A stretch of DNA of 64,000 nt. Origin: JAJDUF01 sp965214295 (GTDB lineage Bacteria > Chloroflexota > UBA11872 > UBA12225 > JAJDUF01). Under the pieces are notes generated by a model. It did not search any database, was not told the DNA's origin, and saw only the letters and a list, made by a program, of their open reading frames with translations. Below are positions 42,098 to 49,812 of this stretch, piece after piece (position 1 is the stretch's first letter; each line of letters opens with the position of its first letter). Made by a program: the position numbers and the translations under genes. The stretch is from NCBI GenBank assembly GCA_965214295.1, contig OZ243944.1, forward strand, positions 3,162,001 to 3,226,000, in the 5' to 3' direction.

Positions 42098-42550
42098 GTG
42101 CCACCGGGACGACCGCTGCATCAGTACGCGAATCTCTATTTTCATGCTCGGAATCCGATGATGTTTGCCCGACGCTCCGCTCATCTGAATCTATGCGTGC
42201 TCCGCGTAAGCACGGACGTTCTCGATCTGCCCGGGGCAGTGATCGCTGACCGAAACGCGGCCAGTAGCTATGTTAGCTTTGGCCCGGTGGCCTCAGCCCT
42301 GGAGAGTGTTGACTATGACCTGGTATTCGCGGAGTCTTGGGACCACCCGGAAGATGAGACTGAAGGGCGGAGACACAAGTCGATCAAGTGTGCCGAGGTA
42401 CTCGTGCCGGATCGCGTGGCCCCGGATTACGTGTTCGGAGCGTATGTTTCCGGGGCAACAAGCCGGGCACGGCTCGCAAAGGTCGCGCCATCGCTCGAAG
42501 CAACCGTCAATGCCGACCTGTTTTTCAATAAGGAGCCGCGGCCATGGTAA
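42098..42550 (+). pseudogene. darT: DarT-like ADP-ribosyltransferase (DUF4433), N-terminally truncated
   Basis: The 150 residues match only the second part of DarT, the toxin that ADP-ribosylates thymidine in single-stranded DNA. LHQYANLYFHARNPMMF, IADRNAASSYVSF and the catalytic-Glu block KCAEVLVPDRVAPDYV are visible. The first about 60 residues of the family (HITHxxNLxxIL...G, NAD-binding) are missing: a TGA in frame lies nine bases before the GTG and no other frame upstream supplies them. The stop overlaps the start of the macro-domain gene. Toxin probably dead. Confidence 0.72.
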
Positions 42551-43200
42551 AGGACGTGTTGGTAGGAGACCTGCTCGAATCACCAGCGCAGACTTTGGTC
42601 AACACCATCAACTGTGTTGGGGTGATGGGCAAAGGGATCGCGCTGGAGTTCAGGCAGCGGTTCCCGGCGATGTACCAGGACTACGTGAAACGGTGCAAGA
42701 AGGGCCAAGTGCAGCTAGGCAAGCCCTATCTTTTCCCAGAGCCGCGTAGCATGGGCCAACTCTCTCTTCTCCCAGACTCAGAGTCGCCGGAGCCGCGTTG
42801 GGTTCTGAACTTCCCGACGAAAAAGCACTGGCGTTCGAAGTCTTATCGCACCGACATCGAAGCCGGACTAGCATACTTGGAGCAGCACTACCGGATATGG
42901 GGAATCACCTCCTTGGCCGTACCGGCGCTCGGATGTGGCAACGGCGGACTCCCCTGGCAGGCGGTCGGCCCGATACTGTATCGCCACCTCAGCCGGCTCC
43001 ACATTCCGATTGAACTCTATGCCCCACCCGGGACGCCGCCGGAGTGGTTAGCGAGGGGTTTTTGGGCTGGTGGAGCACGCAGGGAACCCACCGTCCCCCT
43101 GCGAAACGGGAAAGCCATTGAGGGGCGCTCACCTCCCGCCCGGCCGCGCCGCGATCCCCAGCGGCAGAGGAAGGCTGGATTGCGGCTTTCGCCGCAATGA
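42544..43200 (+). CDS. darG: macro-domain protein, DarG-like antitoxin
   Basis: A 218-residue protein. Residues 1-155 are a macro domain: VLVGDLLESPAQTLVNTINCVGVMGKGIALEF (split over about 5-36) with the NTVNCVGVMGKGIAL ADP-ribose loop, and VPALGCGNGGLPW (about 122-134). DarG removes the ADP-ribose added by DarT. AAGGAG within the DarT gene precedes the ATG, and the genes overlap by seven bases. After ELYAPPGTPPEW the remaining 55 residues are low-complexity and end in GLRLSPQ, which is encoded by an ATTGCGG palindrome that supplies the stop codon. Confidence 0.85.
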   Translation: MVKDVLVGDLLESPAQTLVNTINCVGVMGKGIALEFRQRFPAMYQDYVKRCKKGQVQLGKPYLFPEPRSMGQLSLLPDSESPEPRWVLNFPTKKHWRSKSYRTDIEAGLAYLEQHYRIWGITSLAVPALGCGNGGLPWQAVGPILYRHLSRLHIPIELYAPPGTPPEWLARGFWAGGARREPTVPLRNGKAIEGRSPPARPRRDPQRQRKAGLRLSPQ

Positions 43201-43236
43201 CGGGGTGGACAGGGTGCCGGGCAGTGAACGAGGCAC

Positions 43237-44955
43237 CTAGCTCGTCGCGGCCGGGATGGTCTCGGTGCCGTCCCAGATGGCGCTCATTTCCCAGGCCTCC
43301 AGCGAGGTCATCCGGAGGTCTGCCGGGGTGTGGCTGCGCTCGCTGGGACTTGGCGGGCGGCCGAACACGCGGATACCCACGCTGTCGGGGCGGGTGGGAT
43401 AGACCCGTGCGGCCGCCGCCCGGCCGTTGGCAAAGACTTCGAGCACCGATCCGTCGAGGAACATGTGCAGGCGCAAGGGAGCGTTCTCATCGCGGAAGAG
43501 CGGCCCGCCGCTTGAACGGCGATCCGTCGTGAGGTCGAGACTGGACTGCTGGCAATCCAGCCCTAGGCGGTCGTTCGTGAAGTTGTAGGTAATCAGCGTT
43601 TGCTCGGCGCCGTCGGGGGAGCAGTATACGCCGAGGCCAACCATGCCCGTCGCACTGGGCGCAAACTCGGCGACCATTTCCAGCGAGGCGCCGGTGACAC
43701 CCGGCAGCGGGTGGGACCGATTGCCATTGAGGTCGAGCGAGGCGAACGTGTGGCGCCGGCGGCGCAACGCCGCCAGTTCCGGGGCCGGCTCGGCTTGCAG
43801 CCGCCCCGCAGCATCGAGCGTGAGTACGCGCGGCAAGGACAGCACTCCCGACCAGCCGGCGGCCTGCTGGTCGGCCGAGGGCCGGCCCTCGCGGAGCCAG
43901 CCCCACATCAGCCGCCGCCCCTTATCATCGTGCATGGATTGCGGCGCATAGAAACAGGTGCCCAGGTCTACCCGGCCCCGGTACACGCCGTCGTAGGTAC
44001 CAGCGGCATACGGCCCGACGAAATAGACGACGGCGGTGGCGCCCGGGTGGGCGGACACGATCAGCACGTGCTGATGACCCGTCAGGTCTGCACGCTCCAA
44101 TCCCTGGGGGGCAGAAGATGGTGCAGACCTGACGGTCAGACCATCCAACGGGAAGAAGTCGGGGCACTCCCACATCGCGTTGGTCAGCTCTGCGTCGCCC
44201 GTGAGCAGTGGCCCGCGATAGCTCCAGTGGAGCAGGTCGGGCGACGTGTAGTGTAGGACGGTGCCGCCAACACCGCGAATACCGCTACCGATAACCTGGT
44301 GCCAGCCATCGTCAGCTGACGATGGCTGGTCTGCACCACCGGTTTCCAGAGGACTGTGCAGACCTGGCACGTCATCGCGCCAGACCGCGTGATCGCGGAA
44401 GCCCGGCACGGCGAGGCCGGCCGGCGGCGCGGCGATCACCGGGTTGGCCGGATGTTTCGTCCAAGTGACCAAGCCGTCCGTACTGGTCGCGATGCAGGTA
44501 CACTGCGGGAACACGCCGGTATAGATAAGGGTCGGTATGCCGTTGTTGTCCACCGCGCAACCGGAATAGCAGCCGTCTTTATCGGGGCCGCCGGGCGTGG
44601 GTGCGAGGGCAACGGGCCAGTGCTCCCAATGCACGAGGTCGTCGCTGACGGCGTGGCCCCAGTGCTTGAGGGTGGCGGCGCGGGCCGAGGAGGCGACGTC
44701 GCCGAACGCTGGGGCGTACTGGTAGAACAGGTGGTAGCGCCCCTCCCACCGGATGAGTCCGTTGGGATCGTTCATCCATCCCGACGGGGGCAAGAAATGG
44801 TAGCGCGGGCGATGACGAGCCAAAGCCGCACGGATAGTGCCAGGTGTCGCGGGCCAAAACTCCGGCGGTCGCAGGCCCCCGCTGTCTGCCCAGCATGGCC
44901 GGAGTTTTGGCCCGCGAGTGGTGCGGCTTTGGCCCGTCGGCTGCGGATCATTCAT
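43237..44955 (-). CDS. GH32 family glycoside hydrolase with three palindromic insertions
   Basis: A 572-residue fructan/sucrose-type hydrolase. The nucleophile Asp is in GWMNDPNGLIRW (about residues 59-70), the RDP-like motif reads FRDHAVW (about 200) and the acid/base Glu is in WECPDFFPLDG (about 258). A C-terminal beta-sandwich (about 400-570) completes GH32. Three segments foreign to the family are encoded by palindromes: residues about 6-47, about 207-226 (PGLHSPLETGGADQPSS) and about 267-288. All keep the frame. It starts one base after the sulfatase stop codon (TGACATG), so the two genes form an operon. Confidence 0.9.
   Translation of the reverse strand: MNDPQPTGQSRTTRGPKLRPCWADSGGLRPPEFWPATPGTIRAALARHRPRYHFLPPSGWMNDPNGLIRWEGRYHLFYQYAPAFGDVASSARAATLKHWGHAVSDDLVHWEHWPVALAPTPGGPDKDGCYSGCAVDNNGIPTLIYTGVFPQCTCIATSTDGLVTWTKHPANPVIAAPPAGLAVPGFRDHAVWRDDVPGLHSPLETGGADQPSSADDGWHQVIGSGIRGVGGTVLHYTSPDLLHWSYRGPLLTGDAELTNAMWECPDFFPLDGLTVRSAPSSAPQGLERADLTGHQHVLIVSAHPGATAVVYFVGPYAAGTYDGVYRGRVDLGTCFYAPQSMHDDKGRRLMWGWLREGRPSADQQAAGWSGVLSLPRVLTLDAAGRLQAEPAPELAALRRRRHTFASLDLNGNRSHPLPGVTGASLEMVAEFAPSATGMVGLGVYCSPDGAEQTLITYNFTNDRLGLDCQQSSLDLTTDRRSSGGPLFRDENAPLRLHMFLDGSVLEVFANGRAAAARVYPTRPDSVGIRVFGRPPSPSERSHTPADLRMTSLEAWEMSAIWDGTETIPAATS
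44081..44133. mobile_element. PGLH-type palindromic element in GH32, second coding copy
   Basis: GTCAGGTCTGCAC (44081-44093) and GTGCAGACCTGAC (44121-44133) form a perfect 13-bp stem with a 27-base loop containing CTCCAATCCCTGG. It is inserted between the ECPDFFPLDG and HVLIVSAHP blocks, which are adjacent in ordinary GH32 proteins, and adds about 22 codons. Confidence 0.85.
44302..44364. mobile_element. PGLH-type palindromic element in GH32, first coding copy
   Basis: GGTCTGCAC (44328-44336) pairs with GTGCAGACC (44356-44364). Directly beside it is a perfect 28-bp palindrome at 44302-44329, whose half is CCAGCCATCGTCAG. Together they add about 20 codons between VWRDDV and WHQVIGSGI. The GATGGCTGG flank may have been copied in the insertion. 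Confidence 0.85.
44813..44938. mobile_element. nested GQS-type palindromes at the GH32 5' end
   Basis: The outer arms TGACGAGCCAAAGCCGCAC (44813-44831) and GTGCGGCTTTGGCCCGTC (44921-44938) are those of the 7699-7753 element. Its loop is interrupted by a second hairpin with perfect 20-bp arms (44847-44866 and 44898-44917; arm GGGCCAAAACTCCGGC at its core). The whole segment lies in frame between MNDPQP and HRPRYHFLPP. Confidence 0.85.
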
Positions 44956-44956
44956 G

Positions 44957-46381
44957 TCAGCAGTACGCTAGGGGATGTGGCAGTGTGACGGGATCGTCCG
45001 TCTCTTGCTGCCACTCCCGCAAGCGGTCGAATAGCCGGCCGATGGTCTGCGCTTGTCCCTGATCTCCGATGGCGTTGCGTAGCTCCTCCGGGTCGTCTTG
45101 CAGATCGTACAACTCACAGTCGCCATTGGCAGCGACGTTGAGCTTCCAGCGCCCCTGTCGGATCGTCCGCACGGCCACGTCGGAGTAGACGCCGCCGCCG
45201 CTCCACGGCCCGTTCCACTCGATGAAGACCGCCTCCTCGTCCGGCGCAGTGTCGCCGGCGGTGAGCAACGGCACGAGACCGGTTCCCTGGATGTGCGCCG
45301 GGATCGGCTGTCCAAGCAACTCCAGCAATGTCGGCATCAGTCCGACGAGGCTCACCGGCGTAGTGATACGCTGCGGAGCGAGACCGGGTACCCGCAGCAG
45401 GAGCGGCACCCTTACCGACGGCTCATAGGGCACGCCCTTATTCCACATCCGGTGCTCGCCCAGCAGGTGGCCGTGATCGGCGGTGTAGACCACGATGGTA
45501 TCGTCCGCGAGGCTCAAGTCGTCCAAGCGTTGCAGCACCTTGCCCACACTGCGATCTACGAGGGTACACAGCCCCCAGTAGCGCGCCTTGGCCTCCTTCC
45601 AGCCCCACTCATCGTTGGTGAGGAGGGTCTTGAACCCATCATCTTCATAGAGCCGGCGCACGGTATGGCAGTGCCGGGCGGCGCGGGGGTCCAGCGGAAG
45701 ATACCACGACTCCGGTAGGGTCATGTCCTCCGGCCGGTAGAGGTCGTCGAAAGGGCTGTAGCACGGGGGGTGCGGCTCGTGGATACCGACGACGAGCAAG
45801 AAGGGATCGTCGCCATACGTCTCCAGAAACCGGATTGCCTCGGCAGCTTGGAAGGCCGGCTTGGTGACCTCCTCGGGCAGACGCGTCGTCGTCGTGCGGG
45901 CGAAGATCGTCCCATCGTTGTGGGGATCGGCCGGCGTGTAGCCCTGCGCGAGGAGGAAGTGGTGATAGGAGCTATAGCCCTCCGCCGTATGGCTGGCGGT
46001 ATATTGATCCTCAGTAGTTACCCAGAATCGCTCGAACCCGCGTTGGGGCCGCAGCGGTTGCGCCTTGTGTGCCAGGTGCCACATGCCGATGTGACCACTG
46101 ACCAGACCAGCCGGCCGGAGCAGCTCGGCAATGGCCGGAATGGCCGGATCGAGCGGGATGCCGTTCGTCACAACTCCGTGCGTGTGCGGATAGAGGCCGG
46201 TCAGTGCGGTCGCGCGGGCCGGCGCACAGACGGGCTGCGCGCAATACGCCTGCTCGAAACAGCTACTCTGCTCCACAAGACGGTCGAGATGGGGCGTGTG
46301 GACATGGGGGTTGCCATAGGCGCCGATAGTGTCGGGCCGTTGCTGGTCGGTCCAGATAAAGAGGATGTTCTTGGCTCGCAT
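44957..46381 (-). CDS. type I sulfatase (formylglycine-dependent)
   Basis: A 474-residue alkaline-phosphatase-superfamily sulfatase. The metal-binding start is ILFIWTDQQRPD, and the formylglycine site is Cys52 in PVCAPARAT (C-x-P-x-R), needing modification by a formylglycine-generating enzyme not seen here. VVYTADHGHLLGEH (about residues 300-313) carries further metal ligands, and the C-terminus holds ELYDLQDDPEELRN. No signal peptide, so it may be cytoplasmic. It is the first gene of an operon with GH32, one base apart, suggesting desulfation followed by cleavage of a fructan-like or related glycan. Confidence 0.92.
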   Translation of the reverse strand: MRAKNILFIWTDQQRPDTIGAYGNPHVHTPHLDRLVEQSSCFEQAYCAQPVCAPARATALTGLYPHTHGVVTNGIPLDPAIPAIAELLRPAGLVSGHIGMWHLAHKAQPLRPQRGFERFWVTTEDQYTASHTAEGYSSYHHFLLAQGYTPADPHNDGTIFARTTTTRLPEEVTKPAFQAAEAIRFLETYGDDPFLLVVGIHEPHPPCYSPFDDLYRPEDMTLPESWYLPLDPRAARHCHTVRRLYEDDGFKTLLTNDEWGWKEAKARYWGLCTLVDRSVGKVLQRLDDLSLADDTIVVYTADHGHLLGEHRMWNKGVPYEPSVRVPLLLRVPGLAPQRITTPVSLVGLMPTLLELLGQPIPAHIQGTGLVPLLTAGDTAPDEEAVFIEWNGPWSGGGVYSDVAVRTIRQGRWKLNVAANGDCELYDLQDDPEELRNAIGDQGQAQTIGRLFDRLREWQQETDDPVTLPHPLAYC

Positions 46382-46642
46382 TGGTTGCCATCGTTCTCCC
46401 ACACCGCGGGCGTGCGGCCGGCACATGCGCTCGACGCTCGCCAGTATAGCGCCAGCCGGCACTATCGAGTGCTACCGGACGTGTGGCGACCATCGAGACC
46501 GCACGTCCGCGCGATGGTATCCTCAGCGGTGGCGAGTGGCTCGGGCCCCCTTATGGCCCGCTGCGGGGAGGGGAGACTTGGATTTCCGAACACGCGGGAA
46601 TGACGAGCCGGGGTGGGAACGACGGGGCGAGGAGGGCAACGG

Positions 46643-47344
46643 ATGCGCGTCTTGATTACCGGTGCCGCGGGCAAGGTCGGAACAACCCTGGTCAAGGCGC
46701 TGCGCGAGCGGTACGAACTCTATGGGCTGGATCGCATGCCCATGCCGCACTTGGTACACGCCACCGTGGGCGACGTGGCCGACTATGAGGTCGTTCGTAA
46801 GGCGAGCGAGGGGATGGACGCGATTATCCACCTCGCCGGCATGTCCCACGTGTGGGAGGAAGTGCTGCACGATAACATCATCGGCACATACAACATCTTC
46901 GAGGCGGCGCGGCAAAACCGGGTGCGCCGCCTGGCCTATGCCAGCCGCGCCGGGCTGCTGAGTCCGTATCCCCAAGCGGTGCAGCGGACGGTGGATATGC
47001 TGCCGCGACCGGAGAGCCTCTATTCCCTCAGCAAGGTGTTCGGCGAGGGCTTGGGCTACCTATATGCGAGCCAGTACGGATTGGGAGTCGTCGCAGTGCG
47101 GATTGGCAACTTCAGGTTAGAGCGCGACCAGCCGGAGCATCCCCACCATCTTAGCCACGGCGACGCGGCGCGTGTCTTCGAGCAAGCCCTCATCGCGCCG
47201 CTCGATCAGTTAGAGGTGCCGTTTGCGGTCGTGTTCGGCGTTTCCGACAGCAACTGGCCGCTGTACGACTTGGAGCACGGGCGTCGCGCCATCGGCTACG
47301 ACCCACAGGACTTCGCCGACGTACCGCCGGAGGAGCGGGGCTGA
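46643..47344 (+). CDS. NAD-dependent epimerase/dehydratase (extended SDR)
   Basis: A 233-residue protein. TGAAGKVG (residues 6-13) is the TGxxGxxG motif, IIHLAGMSHVWE (about 66) is typical, and YSLSK (about 128-132) is the YxxxK catalytic pair. It resembles uronate dehydrogenase / UDP-sugar epimerase-like proteins of this size. GAGGAGGG precedes the ATG at 46643. It is divergent from the sulfatase-GH32 operon, consistent with sugar or uronate metabolism. Confidence 0.88.
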   Translation: MRVLITGAAGKVGTTLVKALRERYELYGLDRMPMPHLVHATVGDVADYEVVRKASEGMDAIIHLAGMSHVWEEVLHDNIIGTYNIFEAARQNRVRRLAYASRAGLLSPYPQAVQRTVDMLPRPESLYSLSKVFGEGLGYLYASQYGLGVVAVRIGNFRLERDQPEHPHHLSHGDAARVFEQALIAPLDQLEVPFAVVFGVSDSNWPLYDLEHGRRAIGYDPQDFADVPPEERG

Positions 47345-47637
47345 CCGCGGCGGTCCTCACCCCCGGCCCCCTCTCCATCGCGGAGCGATAGAGAGGGGGA
47401 GTGCGGCGGTGGGAGGGAGATGATGGTCGGCATCAGGATTTGCAGGATGCACGGATGAGCAGGATGGATTCCCGCTGGTGCGGGCCTACGCTGGACGCTC
47501 AGGCCAGGGAATGACTGGGGGCTGGATTGCGGCCTGCGCCGCAATGACGGAGGACTGGGAGACCTACCCCCGGCCACTTCTCTGGCAGGGAAGGGGCGTC
47601 CGGGCGGAGGCTGGCGGGCATTATCCGAATGGTGTTG
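47345..47637. repeat. gene-free gap with palindromic repeats
   Basis: CCTCTCCATCGCGGAGCGATAGAGAGG hairpin (read in parts, about 47369-47396), GCATCAGGATTTGCAGGATG followed by ATGAGCAGGATGGATTCCCGC (about 47430-47475), and an ATTGCGGCCTGCGCCGCAAT palindrome (about 47525-47544). No gene seen. Confidence 0.65.
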
Positions 47638-47990
47638 CTACGATGAGCGGTCCTGCTTGCGGTAGTCATCTAGGGTGGTGACGATTGACTGCTGTCGTCC
47701 GTTGACGTTGGGTTCGCTGGCGAACAGTAGCCGATAGCATACCAGCAGCTCGTGGATAGCGGTGTCCGTCGTGTCCAGTCCGAGCAGCTCCGCGACCACC
47801 AAGTCAATTTGGTGCCGATTGGCGTCGCGGAAGCAGTAGGCAAAGGATTCCAGCTCTAGCCGGGCCAGCATGTCGAAATACCGGGCGGCGACGTCGCGGG
47901 CATGCTGCGCGGCCAGCGTGTCCGCCGCAAAGTCGGGGCAGGGTAGCCCACCGATGGAACCGACATTGCGGATTGCGCCGCAATGTCGGC
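47638..47990 (-). pseudogene. C-terminal protein fragment, possibly of a DNA methyltransferase/restriction enzyme
   Basis: An open stretch of about 118 residues with no start signal. It reads ARDVAARYFDMLARLELESF, then RHQIDLVVAELLGLDTTDTAIHELLVCYR, which faintly resembles the end of Eco57I-like or other large methyltransferase proteins (R..ID..V...LGL). Upstream it runs into an ATTGCGCCGCAAT repeat and the end of the hydrolase gene. The identity is a guess; it is probably a relic. Confidence 0.35.
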
Positions 47991-48016
47991 CCCCGGCTGA
48001 CGGCTGATACCGGCCG

Positions 48017-49498
48017 TTAGCCGATGTAGAGGGCGTGGAGGCGGGCGTCTTCGGGCCGCAGCCCGCCAAACGTCACCCGCAGCCGGAATGGGCCATTGAT
48101 ATCGCTCACGGTGTCCCGATCCTGCCACACGACGGGCTGGCGTAGTCCCGGCTCGCGCAGCGGTACGCAGGCTTCGTCGGAGTACCCCGGCAGTGGCCGG
48201 AACTGCACATCGAGCACCTCGACGATCAGCTCGCTGTGCTCCCAGACTCGGTCCACGTTGGCGTAGACGCGCGCGGCCCCGTCGGGCACCCGGAGCGGAC
48301 AGGTGATGCAGTGGCGGTCATCGGTCGCGCGCAAGCCCCAGCCGTGCTCTTCAGGATTGAAGGCGCGGAGAAAGCCCAGCCGGTCGCGCTCCCAGCGGGC
48401 GAGGCGAATACCGCCGTCTACCCACGCCTCGTACCACAGCATCGTCTCGTCACCCCAGTTGAGCATGCCCTGACCATGGCTGAGTGACGGCGAGAGCGTC
48501 AGCGGTGGTAAGCCCGCCTCGGGCTTCAGCGTGCCCGACCCGGCTTGCTCCTCCAGCGCCGGCACGAGGCGAAAGTCAGGGATCGGCTCCCGGTAGTGGA
48601 GGGCATCGTGGCTGATGACCAGCCCGAGGTCCATCGTGACCTGCATCCGGTCGCCGCTCGGTGGACCGTGCCAGGCATCGTAGACGCCCAGGATCACGTT
48701 GCCACGGTCCCAGAGACCGGCACCCAAGTGGACCTGCTCGCCAGCTACGCCGCGGGAAGCGATGTCCTGCATGGCGAGGGTGGGCAAGCGGTCCCGATAG
48801 AAGCCGAGACAGGACGCCTGCGTCCAGTGCTCGAAATCGTAGGAGGCGTAGGTGACGAGGTTGCGTGCAACACTGAAATGCGCGCCACCGTGGCCGTTCA
48901 CGTAGTAGCAGCCGTTGTGGCGGATGATGCCGGTCATTTCCATGTAGCCGCCGACGGGGTTGTGCGGCGACTCCGTCCAGCGGAAACCGTCGGGGCTGTA
49001 GGCGACGGATAGCTGCCCGGCGTACTGCCCGCACTCGAAAGCCACCTTGTAGCGGCGGTTCGGATCGGGGTCGTCCGGCTCGTACAGCATCGGCAGCGCG
49101 ACGATCCCGCGCGCACCACCGAGCAGATCAACGAGATTGTTCGCGGTGCTGCCGTTGTATTCGATCAGCCCCAAGGCCGGCCGCTCCCAATGCACGCCGT
49201 CGCGGCTCTCGGCGTAGCAGACGCGATACTCTCGTGGCCCGTCGAGGCTGTTTTCGGCGATGTACCACATCCGCAGCGCATCACCGACGGGAATGACGGT
49301 CCCATAGAACCGCGTCCGCGAATCGTCCGGGCTACCCGGCAGGCCGGGCGGCACCACCACGGGGTTGCGACCGCGCTGCTTACTCCCGATCAGATGCCGC
49401 CGCAAGCCGGCCGTAAACGGGATGCTCACGTCGTCAAAGGCGAACAGCACAGCCTCCTCGACCTGCGGATTTGGGACGCCGTTCAGCACTTCGATCAT
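48017..49498 (-). CDS. five-bladed propeller glycosyl hydrolase-like protein (GH32/43/68 fold)
   Basis: A 493-residue protein. RVCYAESRDGVHWERPALGLIEYNGS and LSVAYSPDGFRWTESPHNPVG (key: SxDGxxW repeats at about residues 97 and 165) are the blade motifs of this clan. FYGTVIPVGDALRMWYIAE and NVILGVYDAWHG are also typical of the proteins often found with sulfatases. The catalytic acids are not assigned. AAAGGAG is five bases before the ATG. It faces a second sulfatase gene (49813) across a 300-base gap. Confidence 0.8.
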   Translation of the reverse strand: MIEVLNGVPNPQVEEAVLFAFDDVSIPFTAGLRRHLIGSKQRGRNPVVVPPGLPGSPDDSRTRFYGTVIPVGDALRMWYIAENSLDGPREYRVCYAESRDGVHWERPALGLIEYNGSTANNLVDLLGGARGIVALPMLYEPDDPDPNRRYKVAFECGQYAGQLSVAYSPDGFRWTESPHNPVGGYMEMTGIIRHNGCYYVNGHGGAHFSVARNLVTYASYDFEHWTQASCLGFYRDRLPTLAMQDIASRGVAGEQVHLGAGLWDRGNVILGVYDAWHGPPSGDRMQVTMDLGLVISHDALHYREPIPDFRLVPALEEQAGSGTLKPEAGLPPLTLSPSLSHGQGMLNWGDETMLWYEAWVDGGIRLARWERDRLGFLRAFNPEEHGWGLRATDDRHCITCPLRVPDGAARVYANVDRVWEHSELIVEVLDVQFRPLPGYSDEACVPLREPGLRQPVVWQDRDTVSDINGPFRLRVTFGGLRPEDARLHALYIG

Positions 49499-49812
49499 GG
49501 TTGCTCCTTTCTGCCAGCCTCGTTAGTCAGTGGACATGCTACCAGGAGCGGCGCTGGGGTAAGATCGGTGAGGCTGGGACCTACTCGTCATTGCGGCTTC
49601 CGCCGCAATCCAGCAGTCGGTGTCCTGGACTCCGGCTTCCGCCGGAGCGGCGGTATAGGCTGGCCGCTGCGGCATGCTGCCCTGGGCGCAGCATGCTGCG
49701 CCCCTACGGCTGGATTCCCGCGTGCGCGGGAATGACGGGGAAGGACGGGGGAATGACGGTCCCCAACTGAAAGCTGATGGCTGACGGCTGATAGCTAAGG
49801 AGCACACCGCCC
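49499..49812. repeat. gene-free gap with palindromic repeats
   Basis: Four hairpins of the common types: ATTGCGGCTTCCGCCGCAAT (about 49589-49608), ACTCCGGCTTCCGCCGGAG (about 49628-49646), GCGCAGCATGCTGCGC (about 49686-49701) and ATTCCCGCGTGCGCGGGAAT (about 49714-49733). A divergent promoter region must also lie here, but no clear boxes are seen. Confidence 0.65.
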
